This document shows positions 1-10,905 of a stretch of DNA of 35,695 nucleotides, one piece after another. The notes below the pieces were generated by a model. That model searched no databases and was not told the DNA's origin. It worked only from the letters and a program-made list of their open reading frames with translations. The stretch's first letter is position 1, and each line of letters opens with the position of its first letter. Source of the stretch: Perkinsus olseni (taxonomy: Eukaryota > Perkinsozoa > Perkinsida); NCBI GenBank assembly GCA_013115125.1, contig JABANN010000359.1, positions 1 through 35,695 on the forward strand, read 5' to 3'. The translations under genes were made by a program, and so were the position numbers.

Positions 1-415
1 ATTGTCCAGCCAGCGTTCGCGGCGCTTCTTCCTTTGATATTCTATAGCGCTTTCGCGATTATGAGGCATTGTGACAGGTTGTGACTGAGCAGCGGAGCAT
101 GGTCGCGTGAAAGCTGTGGTCCAACCTGAGATACCGATGCGTATCGACTCTACACAGCGGCCGAGGCAAGCAACGCCGGGAACTCCCGTAACCAAACGCC
201 GAGGACGAGTTATGAAGCAGGTTGACTGCAGTTGGGCTACACACGGGCGTAACACAAAAGAACGAATAGCTAACGAGTGGTGATGTATTATTGAAACGAC
301 GACGAGCTTCTCCAATGGAAGAGGCTCTTGATGAATGTGAGGGTGTGGATGCATCAACATGGTAGAATGCATCGGATGGACGAGAGAAGTACAAGGAATG
401 TCCTTCGGAAGCCGT

Positions 416-2277
416 CTATTTACGGGGATAGACGAGCCAGTGGAACTCCTCGTGGGACTTCTGAATATCTGGTAGTATCTGCAAGGGACCTCACAGCCCA
501 AGCAAGGGGCGTCAACAGTACGCAGCGTCCCGTGTTCCCTGCACGGCCGCTCAACAGTTGCTCCTCGGCAAGAGCATCCACAGTCATGAAGGTGAGCTTG
601 ACATTGGGAGCAGACCACACCGATTTGACCATGCGAATTAGGTCGGAAACGAAGCAACCTGTGACAGATGATTCGGCGATCTCAGGCGGTCCCAGGAAGG
701 CCCACCAGCAGCGGTAGCCAAGGCCCCAACAACGGCAACCTTCTCCTCATCGCATGACGTCAGGTACGCATCAAGGAGTGGCACCCCTGAGCGTCGACAC
801 GTTCAGTATCATTCGCTGCGACCGAGAGTCACCTTTCGTAAGAAGCGAGCTCACACCGGAGAGGTCAGGGACAGCCGACATCATCGGGCGAGCGGAAGAG
901 TCAATTAACGTAGTCGAAGAGTACGAGGTGACCTGCAGCATATCTCGACGCTATCAGCCGAGATACAGTCCCTTTACGAGAGCCAGAATGGCCAGGGCAA
1001 CGTGGTTGGCAGCACACGCGTGCGAGTCTTCCTCGTCTCCTTCAGAGGGGGCCTCAGACCCCGTAAGGGCCAGAGAGGCTACTATTGAGAGGCTCTGACA
1101 GGACCTGCAGGGCTCAGGGTCAGCAATGCGATGCGACCGAGGCGACACCTCAGAACTGCTCCGGCGTTAAACCAGGTGAAAGAGTTGGGGGCGAGCTCGG
1201 GGAGGGCTAGTATGAAACGGTCGTAGCATATCCGGAGGCAATCTGCCACTGTGGCGGTACCGTCGAGATTCCAGTCGAATATGGAACTGCTGAGCACAAC
1301 CTGAAGGATCTCTAATAATCATCGCGTTGCCTGTCAGGAGAACGGCAAAGGGTGGCGGCCACCCGGTTGGCGGGGCTTTTCCCAACATCACGAGGAGGGA
1401 GAATGAGATATGCAAGAAGGCCAGTGAATAAGGCGCTGGCTGGGGAGATGGACTGAGGACCTTGAGACGCATGAGCGCCTTCGATCGTTCACTGCCCTTC
1501 CTGCAGTCTTCTTCGTTCTTGACAAGGAAGGATTTCAAGTTAACATTGTAGTCGCCGTAGTTGACGAAACCAGAGAAGAAGTGGCCCCAAGTCACTATCC
1601 AAGAGGATGGTGGGGAGTCCAGAGGGCACCTGCAACGATAGAGGTCAGGCGAGAGACAGTTGGAGGAGGAGAACATACCTGACGTCCACGGCTAGAGAGA
1701 CACTGGCAGCACACATCGCCCGCACGGAGGCTTCAGCCCGGAATGCTTCAGGCGAGGTGGCCTCCGCGCTACTCAAATGTGGATGAAGATGAGAAACGGA
1801 CTGAAAGAGGAGGAGAAGAGACAGGTAGGCCTCGCCAAGGGAGGACTTTTGCCGCCAGAAGAAATACTTTGGCGAATATCTCCCAGGCCCTGCAGTAGAG
1901 AGGAGCATCGTGTACACTGCCTATGAGGTTGAGACAGCGATGGAGCATCCTGGCTAGGTTCATGCGCCGCTCAGGGCTTCCCAGAATGGACGCTGTCCCG
2001 CCGCAGACAGCAGTCTCTCGGGTGATGGAGGAGTTGATGTAGGCCAGGAACTGAGGGAGGTGACATGAAGCGGAGTGTAAGATTGTAGGGAACCCGAAAT
2101 GAGACTGCCCACCTCATCGGAGCATCGGTGCTCCACCCATCTCGAGTGGAGGCTGCTGCTGCTCGCGCCATCTCGGCAGCCGCTCGTGGACGACAGACGG
2201 AGTCGCTTTGCCGCGGGAGGCTGGGATGCCAGCTCCATCTCAACCGAGGGTGATGTGCGGGACTCCGAGGAAAGCAT
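416..2277 (-). CDS. Unrecognised 10-exon protein, about 456 residues
   Basis: I read ten exons, high to low coordinate: 2277-2113, 2050-1868, 1845-1679, 1629-1461, 1300-1149, 1104-978, 932-833, 786-706, 658-495 and 478-416. Phases agree throughout and give about 456 residues. The N-terminus is Ser-rich with a basic patch (PPAAKRLRLSS) that could be a nuclear signal. The body is mostly helical in character, with stretches such as ARMLHRCLNLIG, AEASVRAMCAASVSLAVDV and IFDWNLDGTATVADCLRIC. The spacing of these helices faintly recalls a cyclin fold, but I see no clear cyclin-box signature and do not assign a family. Two proposed introns are extremely short (22 and 16 bases). The 22-base one is needed to keep frame; skipping the 16-base one only changes the last residues and stops at 420. 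The 160-base intron (1301-1460) could hide another exon. The gene is real-looking; its function is unknown. Confidence 0.6.
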
Positions 2278-2552
2278 TCGACCGATCTCCAGCAGACCTG
2301 CTGGTGCCGCTGTTGAATTGGCACAACTTGAACACTACAACAGCAGCAGCCTAGGGACACAACCGATGATGATGAATAACGGAAGACCATGCTGCTGAGG
2401 ACATCTGCCGCAACGGAACTACGCCTGAGCGTTCTTAGAGGACTCCGAGGTGCCCTTGGCATCCTCGCTTTCAGGGAGCGCGATCCCCAGCCGTTTAACA
2501 GACCTGTCGAGGCAACCGAATGACAGCCCTACGGGCCAGTGACACTCGACTA

Positions 2553-4562
2553 TCACCTGGTAAATTGCCGAGTGCTGTTGCAGTATTTCAACTTGTCCAA
2601 CTCGGCTTTCAACTTGCTCTTCTCAGCCCACCCTTCGCGTATGCTAACCTGATAAACGACGGAGTGAACCGATCTGAAGAAGGGAGTATGCTTACTATTC
2701 TCTTCTGGTAGAGGGCCTCCTTCTCCTGAGCCCGATCACGCAGCTTAGCCTCTGTCTCAGCTATCCGCAGCATCCCTACAAGTAGGCTCTGAATGGCCCT
2801 CGCCTACCGCAGTGGCCCACGTCTCTGATTAGTGTGCTCGTGTTGATTGGCTATCCTTGCCGCATTCATCTTCACAAGGTCCTCATACATCTCTCGCTTT
2901 AACTTGATCTGCCTCGCCACAAAAGCCTCCCTAGCCGCCTTCTCTCCAGCAGCACTGCACCGGGTCAGAACCACTGGTAGCGGGTTCGATCCAAACGCCT
3001 TACTCTTTTCGGGACGTTTTCCGTTCATAAGACTCCTTCACTCGATGATGCTGTTCAATCCTGGCCTTGGCAGCTCGCTCTCGAACCTTGGCGATGTCCT
3101 CCTCGTGCTTGCGGTTTCCTGCATGCATCATCCAACTCGCCTTTCCCCCAATCACTCTTACGAGCCTTGATAGCCTCCCATGCCTCTTCACGAAGCTTCT
3201 CGCTTTTCCCTGAAAACATCGACCCTCCTATCACACCCCGATCAGCTGCCTACTTATGGCTTCCTCGTGCCGCTCCTTGGCTTCCTCTCCTGATACCTGA
3301 CGCTTGGCCTCTGCCTCAGCTTCAATGCGCTGAGCCGCCACCAGCCGCTTCGAGAACTCGATCGACCGTATCACTGCAGCATCCGCCAGCTAAGCGAGAT
3401 CGTAAGAGAGATGACACTACTGAGAGCACTACTACCTCATGCATGAGATTCACTTTGTTCTCCTCAATTTGTTTCTGCTTTTGGGCGGACTTCGCTTGCC
3501 GTTCGGCTGCCTCAGCAGCTAGGCGTTCACGCTCTACTCGCATCTTGTCCTTTACTTCTTCCAGCTTTTGGGCAAAAGCCTCTGCCTCAGCTTTCCTGAG
3601 ATGACCTTGCATCGCTTGACTGTTAACCTCAGCACCACCGCACTTGATTTCGGCCATCGCCTGCTTCCTCTCTGCCACTACTGCAAGTTTAGTCTCTATC
3701 TTAGTTTGAACCTGGCACCAATTCCAGTACTTGTTGACGCTCCCCATCACTCGACTTTCTACCTCTTCACGCAGACGTTCCTTCTCCTCTAGTTTCTTAC
3801 GTAACAGCTCTTCTCGCTTCTGTTTCTTTTGCTCCATCACAGCCTTGCGAGCCTGCTCAACAGCCCCTAGCCTATCGTCCTCGCGGAAGCACGAGTAGTA
3901 GCGCTCCACCAATACCGGAATGAGACTCCCCAGAAGGCCACGAACTGTGGTCCACCTCTTTAAGCTTTGCTCGGTCCTCCTCGAGTGTCTTGAGCTTCTC
4001 CGCGAACTTCTTCTCCTGTGTTTCCCGTGCTGCGGCCAGTTGCTTCTTTGCGAGCTCAGTTGTGACCATGCTTAGGATCTCAGCCTTGAGCTCTTCCCCT
4101 GGGAAGGAGAAGGCAAGCATCACCTCATTTCCCCGCACACCATCTTCTCCCCTTACTCGTTCTCTCTACTTGTTCCCTCTGCCGTGCCACCGATGGATCC
4201 TCTTCCTCGTCCTCTTCCCGGGCCTCAGCTCTCGAGAGTCCAGCGGCAGACTTCGAATCCCGAAGTTCTCGCTGCGCCCGAGGTGAAGTCCGAGCTGAGA
4301 ACAACACCATCAACCGAATCAACACCATCACCCAGCAGACGTGTCCGACTATCGCCCCTTCAAGGCGACTCCTCGCGCTACTGGGTGGTCTCTATCGGAG
4401 ACAAACTCGACGGCGGCCTGAGCAGCCCCACCAGAGCCGAGCCTTACCCGAAAGCTCCAACTGGTATTCCTGAAGCCTTTTATATTCTGCGAGCTCCTCA
4501 GGACTGACATGCTCCCTCTCAGCCAGAACCAACTCCGTGAAGTGGCGTCTCTTCGCCGCCAT
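2553..4562 (-). CDS. Long coiled-coil protein, possibly axonemal
   Basis: The start is the ATG at 4562-4560 (MAAKRRHFTELVLAEREHVS) and the end is the TGA at 2555-2553. Several exons lie between. Clear ones include the segment joined at about 4080 (EELKAEILSMVTTELAKKQL), the long Glu/Lys/Arg-rich exon around 3320-3890, the exon near 2804-2960 (AREAFVARQIKLKREMYEDL), and the C-terminal exons (LRDRAQEKEALYQKRI, then KSKLKAELDKLKYCNSTR). Nearly all of it is charged heptad-like helix, so a coiled coil is a firm reading. The composition resembles trichohyalin-plectin-homology proteins of cilia and flagella (MNS1 and CFAP53 type), which would suit a flagellated zoospore, but that is inference from composition. 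Splice sites in the 2970-3320 part are not resolved. The start codon lies only 39 bases after the stop of the preceding gene on this strand. Confidence 0.72.
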
Positions 4563-4564
4563 TA

Positions 4565-4567
4565 ACT
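4565..4567 (-). promoter_or_regulatory. Candidate trans-splice acceptor just upstream of the coiled-coil gene
   Basis: On the minus strand the 39 bases between the stop at 4602 and the ATG at 4562 are T- and C-rich and end in CATAG, followed by TTAATG. An AG three bases before the start codon, in a gap too short for a normal promoter, is what a spliced-leader acceptor would look like. Spliced-leader trans-splicing is known from dinoflagellates and Perkinsus. Its use here is inferred. Confidence 0.4.
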
Positions 4568-4601
4568 ATGCAACGGGGAAATGAACAACACCGAGAGGGA
4601 A

Positions 4602-4978
4602 TTAATCCAAAGCTACCTGGCTCCACACGCCGGCGACCTCGGGATCTCCACTTCGAAGAGCTCGGCTTGGCAGCTGCTGATTAGCCGCCTATCACGATGA
4701 CCGAAGCATGCAACGTGTGCCCAGGGAGAAAGGCTCACGTCATCCAGCATCTCTCGTGTGATGCCAAGCTTGTCGACAACAAGTCGAGTACGAGGAGAGC
4801 TGAGAGGATGATAGAAAGGACGATACCGTTGCTGTGCTGACCTCAAGTCCACTTGCGTCGCGACTACGCCGCTTTGATGATTGCCAGTTTGCTTAACTGA
4901 GCGGGGCACGAGTAGGAGATCGAGGGCCGAGGTAAAGGTACCTTTCATGGGAGGGGAGGTAGACTCCGAAGATGCCAT
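4602..4978 (-). CDS. Small protein of unknown function, about 80 residues
   Basis: Four short exons joined by well-formed GT-AG introns give a protein beginning MASSESTSPPMK at the ATG 4978-4976. It continues through VKQTGNHQSGVVATQVDL, RTRLVVDKLGITREMLDD and ALRSGDPEVAGVWSQVALD, and ends at TAA (4604-4602). Introns end in pyrimidine-rich CAG or TAG, and each join restores an open frame, which argues for a true gene. A continuous 173-codon frame also crosses this stretch in the same strand; I prefer the spliced model because that longer frame reads straight through four good intron signals. I recognise no domain. The next gene downstream on the same strand starts 39 bases later, so the two may be expressed from one precursor. 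Confidence 0.5.
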
Positions 4979-5493
4979 TAGACAGGTAGTAACATTGACT
5001 CTGCGGGAGGTATCAGAGAGCAGAGTGCATGTTAGCGAAGACACCCATTGAAACAGTCGTCTTGCCTCAATTCTTTCGCGCGCTGCAGAGGATGAAATAA
5101 GGGCGAGCGCTGATGAAACTGGTCTTTTGTGCAAGATGAGGGAATATTGCTATCTTGTGAATTCTAAAACCTTAGTAGCACGCGCGCTCATGATCGGAGT
5201 TGCGTTGTGTTTTCGACGGTGTGGCGTGGGTTAAGTATGAGCGCGGTGATGGGGGTACGTGGTTCATCAGCACCGGCCGGCACAAAGCATCAGAACCGGT
5301 CATCGATGAATCGACAGCACTCGCATAGAAGATTGCTTCCCGTCAGGAGAGAACGAATTCACTGGCCAGACGCCATTGGCAAGTGTTAAGTGTTTATGAG
5401 ATACACTTTACAGCTCCATCTTATCGGTAGGTGTCGTAACAAACCCGCCATTGCCTTCGACTATGAGTGGGGGAGAGTGACACCAATAAATGG
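4979..5493. other. Intergenic stretch, no gene seen
   Basis: This 515-base gap separates the membrane-protein gene from the small-protein gene, both on the minus strand. Short open frames exist on both strands, but none shows convincing protein character with splice support. An upstream exon of the small gene could lie at about 5000-5130 (minus-strand frame with RRLFQWVSSL). I see no repeat or RNA gene. Confidence 0.35.
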
Positions 5494-8136
5494 CTATGAA
5501 CCAGCTAGCTTCGATAGTCGCCTAGCTACGACCTGAATTCTAAGAGTACTAACGCAGAGCGGCAGAGAGTTGACAGCACAGTAAATTGCATGAGTCATGA
5601 AGTTGATAGTAAGTGGATGAGAGCCGTCAAAAATCACATGCTTCGCAACTGGACTCACCGAGGAGGAAGAGCTGAGAGGAAGAGAAATGCAGATCCAATC
5701 ACAACGGGAACAATCGCCCGATGGCTCACACGAAGCCATCCTTACCACTGCTTCGACGGGGGCTGTTATTTCGTCCGAAGGCTCCTTCCCACAGGCCTCC
5801 ATGATGCAGTGATGTACAGCAGTTGTCACTGCCGTTTCCGGCGGGATCAAGCCGAACATTTGGAAGAGTGCAGTGTTCTCTTGAATGTTCATCGTGTTAC
5901 TGCCGTCCATGTCCATTGCAGCGTACGTTGGTGCATAGAAGTTGGTGCAAGCAGGCAGGCAAAGCTGCGAAGCGCCGCTCAGGAGCCATTTCCGGCAGTA
6001 CCCGGTGAGGGATTGTGATAAGCCGATAAGAGAGGCGTCAACGTCACAAGCATCGGCCGCCGATCCTGACCCGCAGTCCACGATTCCTTCCGTCCACTCG
6101 GGAAAGTCGGCACTTTGGCAAATTGGGTTACCCGCCAGGCCAAGGTACTCGAGATGGCGCATTTCTCTGAGCGACTCGAATGGCAATTCTTGGATTTGTG
6201 AGAGCTCGAACTGGAAGGAGCGGATGGAGGGCAGCCGTTGTTGCACATCATTGGGCACTGTGGATAGCTGCGTCGCTGTCACGACGAGGACTTCCAGGTC
6301 TTCCAGTAGCCCAAAGTTCAGCGTCTCCATGGGAACCGCTACCAGAGACAGCACAACGAGCCCGTCAAACTTCGAGACTGCATCAAGAAGCTTCTGAGGT
6401 TGATTCGTGCAGGACGTAGGCGGGGTCGGATTGTTGTCAGATATCATAAGATAATCCATCCTGCTGTAGAGTGACAGGCGGGGCATGTCGTCCTGCACAC
6501 ACTCTTCATGCAGGTAGACTGATGCCATCCGACAGTCACAGGAGTCAGAATCTAGGATTGGATACACGGGCAACAAACACTCATCACCGAATCTTGCAAT
6601 CAGCTCCTCGCAGTCACCCTTGAACTGTGTCATCGTTACATAGCTGAAGCCGCTTATACCAATGACCCACAGAGTGAGAGCCATGACGTAGTAACGGAAA
6701 CGCCCTCGCCTCGGTGCACGGGTGAGCTCAGGGCGCTTCGCGATCTCTAGAAGGTATCGATCGACTCCCACAATGTTGTCGAGCGACAGGACGGCAGGGA
6801 CAAGACTCGAAAGGAAGGTTGTGAAGGAGCTGAAGTGCAGCGTATGCCACGTGTCCACCTTGAAGATATTCCCGGATATGATAAGGTAAGCACCAGTGAA
6901 GCTGAAGGCTGCCATGACATCGAATAGAGATGCCCAGACTCTGTTGTTGAGTACAAGAGTGGTTGGACCGACGACCATTACCAACATAATGAGGGTAGCC
7001 TGTGTCATGATAGCCGTACGATCTGCTACGGCGGTTTGCTCTCCAGTCAAACTGCGGCCTCCCTGCTCGGCGAGACGGATGATTTGTAATACAGTGTCGA
7101 AGATCTGCAGGCTGAAATAAGTTTGCCAGAACCAGTCACCGGTCATTTCAGTTCTGCTCCTCAAGGTGGTGCACATGCAGACGATCCGCTTCCTAACAGT
7201 GCATTCAGATCTGTCACGGCATTTTTCAACTTCCACTGCTTGGCTTCTGAGAATATTCAGCTTCGCATTATCGCTCAAGAAAAGCGTCTTCACCACCACC
7301 ACTGCTCGAATGAGGGCGAGCAGCCCGATGGAACCGAGTATTATCGTCTCAACCACGCCAACAGCGGTGACCTCGTAACGTGTATTCTGGGGGTTCGTAA
7401 GCGTCTCAGGGGCAAGAGTATCCAACTCAGATGCTGTTGGAGGTACTGGTACGATGAATTGAGCGTAGCACTGGATAGCACAGATAAAAGCCAGTAGTGC
7501 CTACGGACACACATGCTACGTAAGGCAGAGTGAACAGAAGCAAGGCCACGACGTCCTGACGAAACAGAGACGGCCTGGCCACCGAATCGATGTGTACTGG
7601 CGGGGAACACGGAGAAGATAGATGCAGCGTGTGATGAGGCAGAGACTGACCAGTAGGAGTAGAAGACCTATCCTGTAGGCCGTGTTGTACTTATCGACAA
7701 GTACGACGGCCATATGCTGCAGAGCGGAGTGCCGAGCAGCGATGCGGCGTGGGCCCTGAGACAGAGTCTAAGGTCCGCATGAGCTCATCATAGAAAATTA
7801 CTCGCATCGTCCTGCCCGAGCGCATGCCGGGCCTAGCCTTTTCAGTGGCGTTACCATCGTCAGCAACCGCCACATCCACCCCTAGGGCCTCAACTGCGCT
7901 CGATTCCTCATCCGAGCCCTCATGCTCATGTAGTGCTTCCTCAAAAGTTGGTCGCCGGGCTTCTTGAATGACCCCTGAAAGCCCTGCGATAAGTTTCGAA
8001 AAACCTCAGGGAGCCAGGCATCACCTTCATCTGATAGAGCACCGGAATCCCTCCCAGAACCAACACCATTCGTCTTCACAGCAACCTCCTCTGTGCTCAG
8101 CTCTGAGCTGCGGTGGCCTTCTGTGGTTGCCTCCAT
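5494..8136 (-). CDS. Multi-pass membrane protein with leucine-rich segment and EF-hand-like loop
   Basis: The likely start is the ATG at 8136-8134 (MEATTEGHRSSELSTEEVAV). An acidic, disordered N-terminus is followed by short exons spliced through small introns, for example one starting at about 8026, then membrane segments such as GLLLLLVSLCLITRCIYLL, VVALLLFTLPYVACVSV and LLAFICAIQCYAQFIVPVPP. A long exon (about 7410-5590) carries more hydrophobic spans, including ATLIMLVMVVGPTTLVL and YYVMALTLWVIGISGFSYV. These lead into a Cys-containing, probably non-cytoplasmic region with leucine-rich-repeat-like spacing (LEYLGLAGNPIC). Near its end is a 12-residue loop, DMDGSNTMNIQE, that resembles an EF-hand. 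The stop is at 5494-5496. I do not recognise the family. Topology suggests a receptor or transporter-like surface protein, perhaps specific to this lineage. The splice sites in the last 150 bases are uncertain. Confidence 0.68.
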
Positions 8137-8410
8137 TACTGTTGATTTGGAGCCAAGACACTGGGACAACCCAAAGTCTGCTCGAGTCCGCCGATATTGA
8201 AGCAGAACTCTGGTGAGAGACTGCTGCTTCTGCTCGAGCTGAATCTTAGGCCGTCCCTTCGGGCGCGCGCGATTTGCCGCGAATTCTCAGTTGTTCGAAA
8301 AGTGCGAAGCTACTGCAACGGAGCGATTGAGTTGACCGGTGTGGTACAAGAGGTTGTCTTTACTACTTTGTTATCCACAGTATTTCCTTTAAGATAGGAT
8401 ATGCTACAAA
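8137..8410. promoter_or_regulatory. Divergent intergenic region between membrane protein and eIF5 genes
   Basis: The two flanking genes point away from each other with 274 bases between start codons, so this stretch must hold both promoters or one shared promoter. No TATA-like box stands out. The plus-strand side ends in a pyrimidine-rich run and TTATCCACAG (AG at 8379-8380), 30 bases before the eIF5 start, which could be a splice or trans-splice acceptor for the 5' leader. Confidence 0.4.
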
Positions 8411-10643
8411 ATGGCGTCCATGGTCAATATCCCGAGCCACAACGACGACCCGGCATACAGGTAGTACAACGGGAAAGGAGGAGGGCGATGTGGAAGCAGC
8501 AGCCTTTAACTTGAAGTATGGGTGTAATCGTACTCGGACCTGAGAGTATCTTATTCGATCTTGCTGTGCATGCTTGGGTTGCAGGTACAAGATGCCCAAG
8601 TTAGTCGTGAAGATTGAAGGCAGGGGTAATGGAATAAAGACTAACATTGTAAATATGGTCGATGTGGCAAGGGTGAGAATCTATCTTACACCATGGCAAG
8701 ATTCAAGTCGGGTTAACCTCTCTAGGCCCTCAAGAGGCCTCCGTCCTATCCCACTAAGTTCTTTGGCTGCGAATTGGGAGCCCAGAGCAAGTTCGATGAG
8801 TCCACTGATAAGGCCATCGTCAACGGTGAGCATCAGCAAGCGGACATGCAAACGCTCCTTGACAAGTTCATTGAACGGTAATTCCGTGGTGTTCCCGGAT
8901 CGACCTTGAATACCACAATTTGGTCGCTCAGATACGTCTTATGTCAAAACTGCCATTTACCTGAAATCGATATGAGTGTGAAGAAGGGGGACATCAAGGG
9001 TGTCTGCAAAGCCTGCGGGTGGAGAGGGAGTCTGGACATGACGCATAAGGTGGCCACCTTCATACTCAAGAACCCTCCCCAAGGGACAGAAGGGTTCGGA
9101 GGTGTTGCCAGAACAGGGAAGAAGGATAAAGCTGAGCGACAAAGGGAAAAGGCGGAGCGTCAACGAAAGGTGAGTTGAAGAGATTCCTGTGGGGGGGAGA
9201 GTGGTACTGTAATAGGAGGCCGCTGGTGATGATGCGGATGACGACATAGTGGTGAAGGAGAAGAAGGAAAAGAAAGAAAAGAAGGAAAAGAAACACAAGA
9301 AGGATAAGGGCGAGGATGATACCGAGAAGAAGGAGAAGAAAGAGAAAAAGGATAAGTACGATGGGGTATCCCTCAGGCGTGCGCGTGCTCGTACCGAAGG
9401 GACTGTGATGAATATCTGAATGTGGTGGGAGTGAAGTCAAGTAGTTCCTTGCGGTTCTAGTGACTGGAAGTGTAGCGGACGGATGTTGTTAAGGTCGGAG
9501 AAGAAGCACCATAAGCATCACAAGCATGACGAGGAAGACAGTGAAGAGGGTGGAAGCAGCAGTAAGAAGAGCAGCAAGAAAAAGCACTCTAGGAAGCAGG
9601 CTTCTGGGGATGATGAATCCCCGAAGACCAGTAGGCCTTTCAACTCTGTCCGTACCTGATTATCACCGCATCATCGCAGATGGTGATGCTGCGGATGAGA
9701 AGGCTGATAAGAGCACGCAGGAGATGGACTTAGCTCCGCTCACTTCTCAAAGTCCTGAGCTTCAGGAGGCAGTCCTCGAACCCCTGGCCGCAGCTATGAA
9801 GGACGCCGGAGGTATCTTAGGTTGATCATTGACTTTGATCGATTATGCTTCGCATCTTTTCAGGCATACCATCCATGCCTGTTGACGACTTCCTACAGGA
9901 GCTTCGTCTCTTGCAGATCTCTCAGAGGTTCTCACACGTTACAAGACTTTATGTCGCCCTTGAGGTAGAGCGACTTATCGTGGCGAGTTGTGGTTCACCG
10001 TGTACTCAGGTTATATTCTCGGAGGAGAAGGAGGGCCTCTGTAAGGACACCTTCGAGGCACGTCTACCTTATGTTAGTCGAGTTATCGACAACGCTGGAC
10101 TTACCACGGCCGAGGTAGGAGATAGTGGTGAAGAGGGTTTGTCGGTGTACGCTCAGTTATAGGTTTGCGAAGCCTTCGAGGTTATGTATTTGTTGCATCC
10201 TGACGTCGCGAAGATAGCCCACTATCCTTATATCCTGAAGGACCTTTATGATGAGAACCTGGTCACTGAAGGGGCCCTGCTGAAGCACTACGAGGGTAGC
10301 AGTTCTCGGAAGGGGTAGTATAGTCATTATCTAGCAGGCGAGGGATGCTGTTGCTGATGGTAGGTTCCCCTTGTGCCGCAAGGCTGCAACTCCCTTCCTC
10401 GACTGGCTGCGCACAGCAGAAGCAGAGGACAGTAGCAGTAGTGATGAGGACGACGACAGTGATGACGATGAGGAAGAGGAGGTGGTGGTTACCAAGAAGG
10501 CGCCTGAGTCCAAGCAGAAGGAAGTCGCCAAGGTCAGCGATGCTTGCTTCTATTCGGGGCTGATGATACTGTTGTGGTTGTACGCTCAGGCGCAAGTCGC
10601 GGAGGAGGACGATGGCTCCGACATCGACGTGGATGCTATTTAA
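8411..10643 (+). CDS. EIF5: Translation initiation factor eIF5
   Basis: eIF5 is the GTPase-activating protein for eIF2 in the 43S pre-initiation complex. Exon 1 (8411-8460) gives [16 protein letters not shown] and joins at 8585 to [13 protein letters not shown], matching the conserved N-terminus. The arginine before YKMP, the arginine finger of the family, has its codon split by this intron. Next exons are 8585-8672, 8726-8877 ([19 protein letters not shown]) and 8932-9169, which carries the zinc ribbon (CQNC and CKAC). A lysine-rich linker follows (exon from 9216), then a W2/HEAT-type C-terminal domain ([31 protein letters not shown]). The protein ends in an acidic tail with the family-typical DIDVDAI at the stop 10641-10643. 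Introns are about 40-130 bases. The central exons (9500-10330) are less certain than the ends. Confidence 0.95.
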
Positions 10644-10905
10644 ACTTAGTCCTTCCTATTCACATTACTACACTTGCTCTTCTCCCTCGTGGAGCCGCCA
10701 AAGTATCCCCAGCTTCGTCATAATCTGTTGAGTTTATTCGACCCAATACTGTCGAGGGGCCCTTGTGTCGATCACAGTCAGTATTAAGGGAGCTTCTGTG
10801 GGCGTCATCTGGCTACATTCTGGTACCGGTCAACGACCGGCGTACTCGCGTGAGGAGGGGACAGGGAAGATCATCGTTACTGGAGTTGGTGATAATCTTC
10901 CGCTG

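Noticed and set aside
2975-3000. GGTTCGATCC, a tRNA T-loop-like word
   Set aside because: No acceptor, D or anticodon stems fit around it, and it lies within the coiled-coil gene region.
4613-5134. Continuous 173-codon minus-strand frame
   Set aside because: It reads through several good intron signals; the spliced small-protein model explains the stretch better.
5590-6419. Several plus-strand frames of 60-150 codons
   Set aside because: They lie opposite the long membrane-protein exon and have the odd composition of shadow frames.
9240-9360. Lys/Glu-rich simple-sequence tract as a separate low-complexity repeat
   Set aside because: It is an in-frame linker exon of eIF5, bounded by a good acceptor at 9215.
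10345-10595. Minus-strand Ser-rich frames opposite the eIF5 acidic tail
   Set aside because: They mirror the Asp/Glu/Ser codons of the real plus-strand exon.
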